Source: a bacterium (GTDB lineage: Bacteria > Bacillota > Clostridia > Christensenellales > UBA1242). From it: 34,135 nucleotides of DNA. A model generated the notes under the pieces. It did no database searches and was not told the DNA's origin. It was given only the letters and a program-made list of their open reading frames with translations. The translations under genes were made by a program, and so were the position numbers. Positions 1 through 7,559 of the stretch are shown here, in pieces. Each line of letters starts with the position of its first letter. The stretch's first letter is position 1. The stretch covers positions 1-34,135 of the forward strand of contig JAILMD010000062.1 in the NCBI GenBank assembly GCA_024692805.1, written 5' to 3'.

Positions 1-61
1 TAAACAACAAATGGGTTAAAGTTTCAGTTTTTCAAACAAACTTTAACCCATTTGTTGTTTA
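1..61. repeat. Perfect 24-bp inverted repeat at the window edge
   Basis: Positions 1-24 and 38-61 are exact reverse complements, separated by a 13-base spacer (25-37). The right arm lies inside the last codons of the KwaA-like gene and the stop codon of that gene straddles the spacer. It could be a long hairpin terminator for the minus-strand gene, but it begins exactly at base 1. A fold-back assembly or amplification artefact at a contig end is equally plausible. Confidence 0.9.
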
Positions 62-548
62 GGTTGTGGTGACCATGATAAAAAACCTTTGCTGTTTTTG
101 GCTCGCTTTCTTCTTTTGCTAAATATGTTATTTCATAAAAGCTAAAACCCAATAAGTTAAGCAGGGGATTAATATAAAATATTTTGTTATGAATATAAAC
201 AAAGCCAATAATAACTAGAATTAAAATTGTTGTTATAAACATTGCCATGTTAGAGATGTCAAAAGATAGTGTAAATAAGATAAAGATTGAGATATAAGCG
301 AAGAAATGTTGATCAGTTATGTTGGTTGTTTTAATAACCTTGATTTGTTCGGTTTTATGGTGGCGCTTGTTTATTGATAAAATAAGGCCAATAGTTCCAA
401 GGGCGATGGCGATAACAAGCAATGTTGTTATAATAATGTTTAAAACATTAAAAGTTCGATTGCCGTTGATTATTTCAACAATCATTTGAATAAAGAGAAG
501 GGCATACATTGGGATAAAAGCACTTAAAAACAATAATAATGACATCAT
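24..548 (-). CDS. Four-helix membrane protein, KwaA-like (Kiwa anti-phage defence) candidate
   Basis: This 174-residue protein has four predicted membrane helices, at about residues 3-27, 34-59, 82-98 and 101-120, joined by a short basic loop (KRHHK). A cytosolic tail of about 50 residues follows. After the fourth helix comes a motif reading YINPLLNLLGFSFYEI; from memory I associate a NP-x-LNLLGY-x-xYE signature with KwaA, the four-helix membrane subunit of the Kiwa defence system. KwaA works with the DUF4868 protein KwaB, which would lie downstream, beyond the left edge. The start is one of two adjacent ATG codons and has no visible ribosome site. The final 13 codons fall in the edge inverted repeat, so the true C-terminus is uncertain. 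Membrane topology is seen directly; the family assignment is recall-based. It could instead be an unrelated small membrane protein. Confidence 0.55.
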   Translation of the reverse strand: MMSLLLFLSAFIPMYALLFIQMIVEIINGNRTFNVLNIIITTLLVIAIALGTIGLILSINKRHHKTEQIKVIKTTNITDQHFFAYISIFILFTLSFDISNMAMFITTILILVIIGFVYIHNKIFYINPLLNLLGFSFYEITYLAKEESEPKTAKVFYHGHHNLNNKWVKVCLKN

Positions 549-606
549 AACTTTATTGTTTGCAAAAATCTTACTTTTATGAAAACTGCAAATTTAATAA
601 AACAAA

Positions 607-638
607 ACAAAAAAAACTGCAAAAATATTGCAGTTTTT
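607..638 (-). terminator. Intrinsic terminator of the rubrerythrin gene
   Basis: An 11-bp stem (612-622 with 628-638) encloses a five-base loop. Read on the minus strand, it is followed by a run of Ts (positions 611 down to about 607). It lies about 70 bases past the rubrerythrin stop. Confidence 0.8.
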
Positions 639-707
639 AATTATTTAGTATCAAAATTGCTAGATAGTTTGGTGTTTTCGGTGTGTTATGATAAACAAAA
701 CACTTTT

Positions 708-1304
708 CTATAATGTGAGGCTTGAAGGCAATTTTATTTCAACAACGCCTTGTTTGGCTTTGCAAAGTGGGCACTCATCAAAGGCTTCAAGCCCGGTTGA
801 AGAATAACCACACGCCGAACAAGTCCATTTGGTTGGCTTATCTTTTTTGTAAAGCGTTTTATTTTTGAGTTCGTTATAAAGATATTCAAAAACTTTTTTA
901 TGTTGAACTTCAACTGCTTTAATCTGTTCAAAAAGTGTAACAATATCAGGGAAGTTTTCTTCTTTAGCGACTTTAATAAACTCGGCGTATGCCTTTGCTT
1001 CGTTTTCTTCATCTTCAGCGAGAAGCTTAATGTTTTGAACTAAATCCCATTTTTCCTTAAAGGGGAAGCCTGCGTTAATCTCAATGTTTTTAATAAGTTC
1101 TCCGCTATCGTTTTGAAGGGCTGTGTAAATCATGCGGGCGTGGTTAAATTCTTGATAGGCGATTTTGTCAATAATGTCGGCTAGTGCCTTTTGCCCGTTA
1201 TAGCGCGCGCCATATTCAACAAACTCATAACGGGTTCGTGCTTGACATTCGCTTGCATACGCCCTTGCTAAATTTAAATAAGTTTTACTCTTTTTTAATT
1301 CCAT
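708..1304 (-). CDS. Rubrerythrin
   Basis: This is a 198-residue non-haem iron protein that reduces hydrogen peroxide in the cytoplasm of anaerobes, using electrons from NADH via rubredoxin-type partners. The N-terminal ferritin-like four-helix domain shows the expected di-iron ligands: E19, E52-x-x-H55, a glutamate cluster at 98-102, and E132-x-x-H135. The C-terminal rubredoxin-like domain has C162-x-x-C165 and C178-x-x-C181. I chose the ATG at 1304 because AAGGAG lies just upstream; an in-frame extension by ten residues to 1334 would run through that ribosome site. The gene lies 70 bases after the PflX-like gene on the same strand with no terminator between, so co-transcription is possible. 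Confidence 0.95.
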   Translation of the reverse strand: MELKKSKTYLNLARAYASECQARTRYEFVEYGARYNGQKALADIIDKIAYQEFNHARMIYTALQNDSGELIKNIEINAGFPFKEKWDLVQNIKLLAEDEENEAKAYAEFIKVAKEENFPDIVTLFEQIKAVEVQHKKVFEYLYNELKNKTLYKKDKPTKWTCSACGYSSTGLEAFDECPLCKAKQGVVEIKLPSSLTL

Positions 1305-1374
1305 AATTGATCTCCTTAAAATAAGTCTTGCCAAATTAAAAAAAGTTAAAACAACATATTAAATAATATTAGAA

Positions 1375-2301
1375 TTAATCGTTGGGGTTAGAAAAGTCTG
1401 GGATAAAGGTTTCGCTTGCGCTGGTTTCATCTTGAAGAAAAACGTTTGGCATATTTAATTTTTGAGCGTGGGCTATTAGGCGTTTATATTCAAGCGTTTT
1501 TGGGCGTTTATTAATTTCAGGATAAGAGCTTGCTTTATGAAGTGGAATATATTGATTTAAAAGCGAAACATAAGTGTTTTTGCCTAAGGTGTTATTAACA
1601 AAGTTTAAAATTTCAATTCCGTCATCACTGGCGTTTGGTAAAAGAAGGTGCCTAACGATGATTCCTTTTTTCATAAGGCCGTTTTCAATAATATCGTTTT
1701 TAATAAAACTTTTTGCTGAAAGCATGGCAGTTTTACAAATTTCAGGATAATTTTTAGCGTTTGAATATTTAAGCGCATTAGTTTCACTCATATATTTAAA
1801 GTCAAACAGGAAGATATCAACAAACCCTTCAAGCGCTAATATTGTTTCGCTTGTTTCGTAACCGCTCGTGTTATAAACGATAGGAATTTTTGGCTTATAA
1901 ATATTAAGCGCTTCGATTATTCCGCGAACGAAGTGGGTTGGGGTAACAAGGTCAATATTACAAACATTTTTAGTTTCAAGCTCTTTAAAAATTTCTGCTA
2001 GTTCTTTTGGGGTTACAGCCCTTCCGATATTAGCGTTAGAAATCTCATAATTTTGGCAATAAACGCATTTAAGGTTGCAGTTTGAAAAGAAGATAGCGCC
2101 ACAACCATGAGGGGCGTTTTTGCCGCCATTTTCACAGTTGGTTAAATATGGTTCTTCCCAGTTATGAACCATGACTTTTGCTATTCTCATTTCGTTTGTT
2201 GCGCCACAATAACCAACGCTAGTTTTTCTGTCAACATTACATTTTCTTGGGCAAGCATTACAGCAAACTGAATTTATTAAATTTTCAGCATATTTATTCA
2301 T
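1375..2301 (-). CDS. Radical SAM protein of the PflX (COG1313) family
   Basis: This 308-residue protein resembles pyruvate formate-lyase activating enzymes but belongs to the uncharacterised PflX/COG1313 branch. The radical SAM cluster motif is C75-x3-C79-x2-C82 (CNLKCVYC, followed by QNYEIS). An N-terminal cysteine set (C13, C14, C17, C21, C32, in CNACPRKC) is typical of this branch and may hold a second cluster. Other family hallmarks are VTPTHF, the YNTSGYE segment and the DFKYM segment. The substrate is unknown; a glycyl-radical activating role is inferred by homology only. There is no ribosome site before the ATG. A TTGACA...TAAACT promoter ends 7 bases before the start codon, which suggests a leaderless transcript. 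Confidence 0.9.
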   Translation of the reverse strand: MNKYAENLINSVCCNACPRKCNVDRKTSVGYCGATNEMRIAKVMVHNWEEPYLTNCENGGKNAPHGCGAIFFSNCNLKCVYCQNYEISNANIGRAVTPKELAEIFKELETKNVCNIDLVTPTHFVRGIIEALNIYKPKIPIVYNTSGYETSETILALEGFVDIFLFDFKYMSETNALKYSNAKNYPEICKTAMLSAKSFIKNDIIENGLMKKGIIVRHLLLPNASDDGIEILNFVNNTLGKNTYVSLLNQYIPLHKASSYPEINKRPKTLEYKRLIAHAQKLNMPNVFLQDETSASETFIPDFSNPND

Positions 2302-2308
2302 AACTTTA

Positions 2309-2336
2309 AGTTTAAGGCAAATTAAAAATTTGTCAA
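2309..2336 (-). promoter_or_regulatory. Promoter of the PflX-like gene
   Basis: On the minus strand, -35 TTGACA is at 2331-2336 and -10 TAAACT at 2309-2314, with a 16-base spacer. The expected start of transcription is about position 2302, directly at the ATG, so the mRNA would be essentially leaderless. Confidence 0.65.
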
Positions 2337-2374
2337 ACTTATTTAAAAGTAGTGCAATTTTTGGTGGTTAGTGA

Positions 2375-2380
2375 TATAAT
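2375..2380 (+). promoter_or_regulatory. -10 box of rlmD, immediately before the start codon
   Basis: A consensus TATAAT lies 7 bases before the rlmD ATG at 2388. No good -35 is visible 16-18 bases upstream. The spacing puts the transcription start at or next to the ATG. Confidence 0.6.
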
Positions 2381-2387
2381 AGGCAAT

Positions 2388-3743
2388 ATGAACAACCTAA
2401 ACAAAAATGACGAATTAACGGTTACTATTGAAAGCCTAGGAATAAATGGCGAAGGTGTTGCCCACGTTGATGGGCAAGTTATTTTTGTTCCTTTTGCATT
2501 GCCAGGCGAAGTTGCCAACATTAGAATAATTAACGCTAAAAGTAAAATTTTAATTGGCAAGGTTATTGAGATTATTAAAAAGAGCGAGTTTAGAGTTAAT
2601 CCGCCTTGCCCATATTTTACGCAGTGTGGGGGATGCGATCTTCAACACCTTAGTTATGATAAAGCGCTTGAATTTAAGCGCGATCTAGTTGCTGGCAATT
2701 TAAAAAACATTGGTAAGGTTGAACTCAAGGTTGATGATTGTTATGGGGCTGAGCCTTACTATTATAGAAACAAGGTGGCCTTTCCTGTTGTTTATGACGG
2801 AAAAGCAACAAAAATAGGAATGTTTAGGGAACTTTCACATAAACTCATTGAAACCCAAAACTGCATAATTACGCAAGATTATTGTGAAAAGCTGTTAAAA
2901 ATAACAAACAATTACTTAAACAAGTTTAAAATCAAAGGTTATAACGAAGAGACCGGCGAGGGAGACGTTCGCCATCTTGTTGCAAGAAATGTTGATGGTC
3001 ACCTTATTGTTACGCTTGTTGCAACAAAAAAAGACCTTGCTGGGCTTAACGAATATTATAAAGCGCTTAAGGCAGAGTTTAACATTTCGCTTTGGCTCAA
3101 CATTAACACTGCAAGAAATAATGTTATTTTTGGCAAAGAATTTATTTTCATTGCAGGAGAGAAAGAGATTGACGCTAACATTTGTGGGCTTAAAGTTTCA
3201 ATAAACCCTGCTAGTTTTATGCAGGTTAATGATAAAATTAGGGATAAAATTTATAGCGAAGTTTTAAGAAATATTAGCAAGGGAAGCGTTGTTATTGATG
3301 CGTTTAGTGGCGCTGGTGTTATGACTGGCATATGTTCTCAAGTTGCCCGATATTGCTATGGTTTAGAGATTGTTCCGGAAGCGGTTAAAGATGCTGACAA
3401 CCTAAAAATTCGCAATAATTTAGCTAATATTACAAATATTTGTGGCGATTGTGCAGAAACTTTACCAAAACTTGCGAGAGAATTAAGCGGAGAAAAAGAC
3501 TTAATTTTAATATTAGACCCACCACGTAAGGGTGTTGACATAAAAATTATTGGGGCAATTAGTGAACTAAAACCCAAAAAAATAATTTATGTTTCTTGCG
3601 ACAGCAGCACGCTTTCTCGTGATGTTAAATTGATTTTAGATAATAACGAAGGCTATAAAATTACTAGAGTTTCGCCATTTGATATGTTTCCACAAACTAG
3701 GCACGTTGAAACACTTTTAATTTTAGAAAAGGAGAAAAACTAA
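2388..3743 (+). CDS. rlmD: 23S rRNA (uracil-5-)-methyltransferase, RlmD/RlmCD family
   Basis: This 451-residue TrmA-family enzyme transfers a methyl group from SAM to C5 of uridine in 23S rRNA. In Bacillus one such enzyme, RlmCD, modifies both U747 and U1939. It has an N-terminal TRAM domain (about 5-65), a 4Fe-4S cysteine set starting CPYFTQCGGC (C74, C80, C83) and a C-terminal Rossmann methyltransferase. The conserved DPPRKG loop and the catalytic cysteine in YVSCDSSTLSRD are present. I use the ATG at 2388; the in-frame GTG at 2352 would add 12 residues across the TATAAT box and is unlikely. There is no ribosome site, consistent with leaderless initiation. The stop overlaps the next gene by one base (TAATG), implying translational coupling. 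Confidence 0.93.
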   Translation: MNNLNKNDELTVTIESLGINGEGVAHVDGQVIFVPFALPGEVANIRIINAKSKILIGKVIEIIKKSEFRVNPPCPYFTQCGGCDLQHLSYDKALEFKRDLVAGNLKNIGKVELKVDDCYGAEPYYYRNKVAFPVVYDGKATKIGMFRELSHKLIETQNCIITQDYCEKLLKITNNYLNKFKIKGYNEETGEGDVRHLVARNVDGHLIVTLVATKKDLAGLNEYYKALKAEFNISLWLNINTARNNVIFGKEFIFIAGEKEIDANICGLKVSINPASFMQVNDKIRDKIYSEVLRNISKGSVVIDAFSGAGVMTGICSQVARYCYGLEIVPEAVKDADNLKIRNNLANITNICGDCAETLPKLARELSGEKDLILILDPPRKGVDIKIIGAISELKPKKIIYVSCDSSTLSRDVKLILDNNEGYKITRVSPFDMFPQTRHVETLLILEKEKN

Positions 3744-4021
3744 TGAACGAAGCAGAATTATTTAAACTTGCGCAAGAACTTGATGAAGAGGTTAGCCTAA
3801 CAGATTATTGCCAGCCAGAAAATGAAGACTTTGATAATAGTGAGTTTACTAAAGATATTGAAAGTAAAACAGAAAATCTGCAAAACAAAGAGATATCGGT
3901 TAAAAAAGCTGAAGAAAAACATAAAAAAGACGCCCAAAAGAGCGTTGATAAGTTTAAAGACCAATATTTCTCATATTATGATGATATTAAAATTGATTCT
4001 CATAAGGTAACTGATTGGTAA
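3743..4021 (+). CDS. Small acidic, coiled-coil-prone hypothetical protein
   Basis: This 92-residue soluble protein is one I do not recognise. The first half is acidic (many Asp and Glu). Residues about 40-75 are rich in Lys and Glu with heptad-like spacing, which suggests a helix or coiled coil. It ends with the aromatic/acidic stretch DQYFSYYDDIK. There is no signal peptide or membrane segment. Its ATG overlaps the rlmD stop (TAATG) and GGAG lies 10 bases upstream inside rlmD, so it should be made from the rlmD transcript. The two-gene unit ends at the hairpin at 4023-4050. A role linked to RlmD is possible only by position. Confidence 0.75.
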   Translation: MNEAELFKLAQELDEEVSLTDYCQPENEDFDNSEFTKDIESKTENLQNKEISVKKAEEKHKKDAQKSVDKFKDQYFSYYDDIKIDSHKVTDW

Positions 4022-4022
4022 G

Positions 4023-4050
4023 AAAAAACCGCACCTAGTGCGGTTTTTTT
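4023..4050. terminator. Bidirectional intrinsic terminator
   Basis: A 12-bp stem (4023-4034 with 4038-4049) has a GC-rich core CCGCAC/GTGCGG, a three-base loop, and A and T tracts on the two sides. It lies between convergent genes and can stop the rlmD unit (plus) and the sufC-sufB unit (minus). Confidence 0.9.
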
Positions 4051-4060
4051 ATTTTTAAAA

Positions 4061-4981
4061 CTATTTTAAATATGCCTTAATTATTGCTTCTTCGGCTTGT
4101 TTTTCTGTTAAGCCAAGCGTCATAAGTTTAACTAATTGTTCGCCAGCAATTTTTCCAATTTGCGCTTCGTGAATTAATTCTGCATTAGAATTTTTAGCGT
4201 CAATTTGAGGAATTGAAACAATTCTTGAATTATCGCAAATAAGCCCATCACATTCAACGTGGCCAAAACAAGCATTATTTCCAACAAGGTTAGAGTTGAA
4301 TTGTTGGTAACTTGAATCCATTGCAACGCTTCTGCTAACGACCTTTGCTGAAGAACCTTTGCCATCAAGATTAATTAAAAATGAGGTTGTTGCTTTTTGT
4401 TTTCCGTCAGTTTTAATTTTTTCTTTAACAACGATATGAGCGTTATTAGAAAGGTAGGCGGTTGTTTTTCTTTCAGCAAAGTTAACGCCTTTAATTTGAA
4501 CGGTTTCCATTTCAAAGGTTGAATTTTCGCCAACGTTTAAAATAGTTGTTGGGCTAAGGTCTTTTGGCGCACCGTTTCCAATTCCAAGGTGTTTTTCAAT
4601 ATAGGTTACTTTGCAGTTTTTACCAATTTTGAAAGCGTGAATTCCGTTATGAGAACTCTTTTTGTCGCTTGCGTTATGAATTCCGCAGCCGGCAACGATA
4701 GTAACAACGCTGTTATCACCGATATAAAAATCGTTATAAACAAGGTCATCAATTCCGCCACTAGTAATAATAACAGGGATATGAACGCTCTCGTTAATTG
4801 TGTTTGGCTTGATAACAATGTCAATTCCTGGTTTGTCGCCTTTAGGAATAATATCAATGTTTGCTGAACTAGACCTAGCAAGCCCTTGGCCATTTTTTCT
4901 AATGTTAAACGCACCCTGGGGAACAGAGTGAAGGTCAGCAATTTGTTTTAGAAGGTCTTTATCAATTTTGGTTAATTCCAT
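4061..4981 (-). CDS. smsB: SufB/SufD-like scaffold of a minimal SUF (SMS) Fe-S assembly system
   Basis: This 306-residue protein has the parallel beta-helix core of SufB/SufD proteins but is much shorter than SufB (about 470-495 residues). It lacks the long N-terminal extension. The C-terminal active region aligns with SufB: C244 in ECDGLICDN matches the catalytic cysteine of SufB, and H271-E272 in IHEAQIGKI matches its conserved HE pair. Together with the SufC-type ATPase upstream this fits the two-gene SMS (SmsC-SmsB) system described for archaea and anaerobic bacteria. It would assemble Fe-S clusters in the cytosol. The start has AGGAGG at good spacing and overlaps the sufC stop by one base. 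Neither SufS, SufU nor a second SufB/D copy is adjacent. Confidence 0.9.
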   Translation of the reverse strand: MELTKIDKDLLKQIADLHSVPQGAFNIRKNGQGLARSSSANIDIIPKGDKPGIDIVIKPNTINESVHIPVIITSGGIDDLVYNDFYIGDNSVVTIVAGCGIHNASDKKSSHNGIHAFKIGKNCKVTYIEKHLGIGNGAPKDLSPTTILNVGENSTFEMETVQIKGVNFAERKTTAYLSNNAHIVVKEKIKTDGKQKATTSFLINLDGKGSSAKVVSRSVAMDSSYQQFNSNLVGNNACFGHVECDGLICDNSRIVSIPQIDAKNSNAELIHEAQIGKIAGEQLVKLMTLGLTEKQAEEAIIKAYLK

Positions 4982-5697
4982 TAATCGTTCCTCCTAAGTT
5001 TGTTACAATAACTTGGCGCAAGCGTTGATAAAACTTCTTCAGGTTTTCCGGCTTTAGTTATATTGCCATTATCTAAAACAATAACAACATCAGCCTTTTT
5101 AAGTAATTTTTCTTGGTGGCTAACGATTATGTTAGTTGCCTTTTTGTTTTTTAGAGAACTGAAAATATCAACAAGGGCGTCAAAACTCCAGATATCAATT
5201 CCTGCTTCAGGCTCGTCAAAGATATTAAGAGCAGCGTTTCTTGCTAATGCCGTTGCGATTTCAATTCTTTTAAGCTCACCGCCAGAAAGCTTGTTATCAA
5301 GCTCGCGATCAAGATAATCTCTTGCGCAAAGTCCAACAGCGCTAAGGTAATGGCAGGTTTCAGTTAAATTGTTTTCCTTTCCGCTAGCGAGCTCTAGAAT
5401 ATCTTTAACGGTTAGGCCTTTAAACCTAACAGGACTTTGAAATGCAAAACTAAGCCCTAAATTAGCGCGGTCAGTTGGAGATAGGGCAGTTATATTTTTC
5501 CCGTTATAGTTGATTTCACCGCTTGTTGGCTTAATTACTCCCATAATAATTTTAGCGAGCGTGCTTTTACCGCTTCCGTTAGGGCCGGTTATAGCGTAAG
5601 TTAAGCCATCTTCAAATGTAAAATCAATCTTTTTTAATATTTCAGTTTTAGATTTTTTATCAGAAACTGAATAACTAATATTTTTTAGTTTGAGCAT
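4981..5697 (-). CDS. smsC: SufC/SmsC-type Fe-S assembly ATPase
   Basis: This 238-residue ABC ATPase powers the SufB-like scaffold and is cytosolic, not a transporter subunit. The Walker A motif GPNGSGKST lies at 38-46, followed by a Q-loop (FAFQSP) and the signature LSGGELKR. The Walker B segment is FDEPEAGID, whose EAGID continuation is typical of SufC rather than transport ATPases. The switch histidine is in VSHQEK. GGAGG lies five bases before the ATG. It is the first gene of a two-gene operon driven by a good minus-strand promoter in the short divergent gap shared with tyrS. Confidence 0.93.
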   Translation of the reverse strand: MLKLKNISYSVSDKKSKTEILKKIDFTFEDGLTYAITGPNGSGKSTLAKIIMGVIKPTSGEINYNGKNITALSPTDRANLGLSFAFQSPVRFKGLTVKDILELASGKENNLTETCHYLSAVGLCARDYLDRELDNKLSGGELKRIEIATALARNAALNIFDEPEAGIDIWSFDALVDIFSSLKNKKATNIIVSHQEKLLKKADVVIVLDNGNITKAGKPEEVLSTLAPSYCNKLRRND

Positions 5698-5712
5698 ATT
5701 GCCTCCAATAAG

Positions 5713-5741
5713 ATTATAAACAAAAACTAAATAAAAATCAA
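5713..5741 (-). promoter_or_regulatory. Sigma-A promoter of the smsC-smsB operon
   Basis: On the minus strand, -35 TTGATT (5736-5741) and a consensus -10 TATAAT (5713-5718) are separated by exactly 17 bases. The leader to the smsC ATG is about 10 bases and contains the ribosome site. I see no IscR-like or other operator. Confidence 0.8.
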
Positions 5742-5775
5742 TTGTATTGGCTTAAATTAGATATATATATTTTTA

Positions 5776-5804
5776 TTGCTTAAAAAGAATTTCTGTGATA
5801 TAAT
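5776..5804 (+). promoter_or_regulatory. Promoter of tyrS
   Basis: An extended -10, TGATATAAT (TATAAT at 5799-5804), has TTGCTT 17 bases upstream at 5776-5781. The leader is only about 15 bases, so no T-box riboswitch is present. Confidence 0.75.
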
Positions 5805-5825
5805 CTCATTATTAAGGAGAAAGTT

Positions 5826-7049
5826 ATGAAAATTCACGGGCAAAATCTATTTGACTTTTTAAAGGATAGAGGGCTTATTTATCAATCAACTAATATGAGT
5901 GAGGTTGAAAAAATGCTTAACAGCAATAAGCCTTGCACTTTCTATATCGGTTTTGATCCAACTGCAAGTGCTTTGCATATTGGGCATCTTTGTTCTCTTA
6001 GAACTTTTAAATATCTTCAAGAAGCCGGCCATAGAGGAATTTTGCTTATTGGTGGTGCAACCGGACATATTGGGGATCCAACAGGCAGAAGAGATATGCG
6101 CAAGATGTTAACATCAAATGAAATAGAAGCAAATGTTAAAAAGATTAAAGAGTTAGTTAAACAATTTGTTAAAACTGATGGTGATAATCCTGCTATTATT
6201 GTTAACAATAACGATTGGATGAAAAATTTTAGTTATATTGATTTTTTAAGAGATGTTGGAACATATTTTAATGTTAATGTTATGCTTTCAACTGATGCTT
6301 GTAAAGAAAGGCTCGCTAGTGGCGGATTAACATTCTTAGAGATGGGATATTCTCTTATTCAGGCTCACGATTTTGAGCAACTATTTAAAGACTATGGCTG
6401 CTCTCTTCAAGTTGGCGGAAGTGATCAATGGGCAAATATGGTTGCTGGTTGTGATCTTATTAGAAAAAAATATGCTAAAGATGTTCAAACGCTAACAACT
6501 CCACTTTTACTTAACTCAAAAGGCGAGAAAATGGGCAAGTCAACAGGTGGGGCTATTTGGTTAACTGAAGAAAAATTTAGCGTTTACGATTTTTACCAAT
6601 ACTTTATGAACGTTGATGATAGCGACGTTTTAACCCTTCTTAGATGGTTTAGTGATTACAGCAATCAAGAAATTGAAAAAATTATGGCTGGTGATATCAG
6701 GCAAGCCAAAAAGATTATGGCGTTTAGCATAACAAAACTTGTTCACGGCGAAGAAAAAGCCAAACTTGCTGAGAAAACTGCTAGCGAAATTTTTAGCGGA
6801 AATGGGGCAAGCGAAAATATGCAAACTGAAAATGTTAAAATTAGTGAAAACGCAATAAACATTTGTGATCTTTTAACATTGGTTAAACTTGCGCCAAGCA
6901 AGAGCGAAGCCAGAAGGCTCGTTGAGCAGGGCGGAATAAGCGTTGATAAAGTTAAAGTTGTTGATCCTAAGGTCGAAATAAAAGCGAGCGGTGAAGTTAT
7001 CGTTCAAAAAGGCAAAAAGATATTTGTTAAAGTGGTTTTCGGTAAATAG
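5826..7049 (+). CDS. tyrS: Tyrosyl-tRNA synthetase
   Basis: This 407-residue class I aminoacyl-tRNA synthetase attaches tyrosine to tRNA-Tyr. The HIGH motif is at residues 51-54 (LHIGHL) and the KMSKS loop reads KMGKS at 235-239. Specificity residues typical of TyrRS appear in GFDPTASALH and in the GGSDQW segment. A C-terminal S4 RNA-binding domain covers about 345-405 (APSKSEARRLVEQGGISV). Length and domain order are normal. AAGGAG lies eight bases before the ATG. Unlike many Firmicute tyrS genes it has no T-box leader. No terminator is seen before spoVG, so some readthrough is likely. Confidence 0.97.
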   Translation: MKIHGQNLFDFLKDRGLIYQSTNMSEVEKMLNSNKPCTFYIGFDPTASALHIGHLCSLRTFKYLQEAGHRGILLIGGATGHIGDPTGRRDMRKMLTSNEIEANVKKIKELVKQFVKTDGDNPAIIVNNNDWMKNFSYIDFLRDVGTYFNVNVMLSTDACKERLASGGLTFLEMGYSLIQAHDFEQLFKDYGCSLQVGGSDQWANMVAGCDLIRKKYAKDVQTLTTPLLLNSKGEKMGKSTGGAIWLTEEKFSVYDFYQYFMNVDDSDVLTLLRWFSDYSNQEIEKIMAGDIRQAKKIMAFSITKLVHGEEKAKLAEKTASEIFSGNGASENMQTENVKISENAINICDLLTLVKLAPSKSEARRLVEQGGISVDKVKVVDPKVEIKASGEVIVQKGKKIFVKVVFGK

Positions 7050-7080
7050 ATAGTCAAAAATAAAAAGTTGCTTAATTTAT

Positions 7081-7109
7081 TTGCGTTTTTTATCTATTTA
7101 TTGTAAAAT
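7081..7109 (+). promoter_or_regulatory. Possible promoter of spoVG
   Basis: TTGCGT (7081-7086) and TAAAAT (7104-7109) are spaced by 17 bases. In Bacillus spoVG is transcribed by sigma-H; I could not find a convincing sigma-H site here, so a sigma-A-type promoter is the simpler reading. Confidence 0.45.
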
Positions 7110-7153
7110 ATAATTAGCTACACTAGATAGTGGCATAAAAAGGAGCAGAAATT

Positions 7154-7426
7154 ATGAAAATTTCAGACATCAGAGTTCGTATTGTTAAAAACGAAACAAG
7201 CAAAATTAAAGGGAGCGTTTCATTAACTATTGATGATAGCATTATCGTTCATGACATCAAAGTTATTGAAAGCAACGAAGGCGGTTATTTCATTGCTATG
7301 CCTAGCAGAAAAACTCCTGACGGCTCATTTAAAGATGTTGTTCATCCTGCTAACCAAGAAACTCGTGAAATGATGCAAAAACTCATTCTTGAGGCTTTTG
7401 AAGCAGAACTTAACAAAGCTGAATAG
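7154..7426 (+). CDS. spoVG: SpoVG family RNA-binding regulator
   Basis: This 90-residue protein matches SpoVG along its length: KISDIRVRIV at the N-terminus, the VHDIKVIE strand, the FIAMPSRKTPDG loop and FKDVVHPAN. SpoVG is a small nucleic-acid-binding regulator needed for proper cortex formation in Bacillus and implicated in RNA-based control of many genes in Gram-positives. AAGGAG precedes the ATG. It is a single gene with its own terminator. Confidence 0.96.
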   Translation: MKISDIRVRIVKNETSKIKGSVSLTIDDSIIVHDIKVIESNEGGYFIAMPSRKTPDGSFKDVVHPANQETREMMQKLILEAFEAELNKAE

Positions 7427-7461
7427 TCTTAACATATTTTAATTTTTAATTTAACTAAATC

Positions 7462-7491
7462 AAAAACAACTAGGTTGTCTAGTTGTTTTTT
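7462..7491 (+). terminator. Intrinsic terminator after spoVG
   Basis: The stem ACAACTAG/CTAGTTGT (7466-7473 with 7479-7486) has a five-base loop and a T run to 7491. A-T pairs extend the stem outward. Confidence 0.88.
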
Positions 7492-7521
7492 TGTGTTAAG
7501 TGGGTAATAAATTATAATAAT

Positions 7522-7550
7522 TTGACTTTTTGTTAGAAAAATGGTATAAT
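7522..7550 (+). promoter_or_regulatory. Strong sigma-A promoter of the HExxH gene
   Basis: TTGACT (7522-7527), a 17-base spacer and consensus TATAAT (7545-7550) are followed after only 9 bases by the ATG at 7560, with no ribosome site. This is a clear leaderless-type arrangement. Confidence 0.85.
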
Positions 7551-7559
7551 ATAAGCGTT

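Noticed and set aside
672..702. GTGTTTT/AAAACAC inverted repeat after rubrerythrin
   Set aside because: A 7-bp stem with a 17-base loop is weak, and the better terminator is the 11-bp hairpin at 612-638.
2352..2387. GTG extension of rlmD
   Set aside because: It would place the TATAAT box inside the gene and adds residues not typical of the family's N-terminus.
5698..5825. T-box or other tRNA-sensing leader for tyrS (and valS)
   Set aside because: The leaders from promoter to start are about 15-30 bases, far too short for a T-box.
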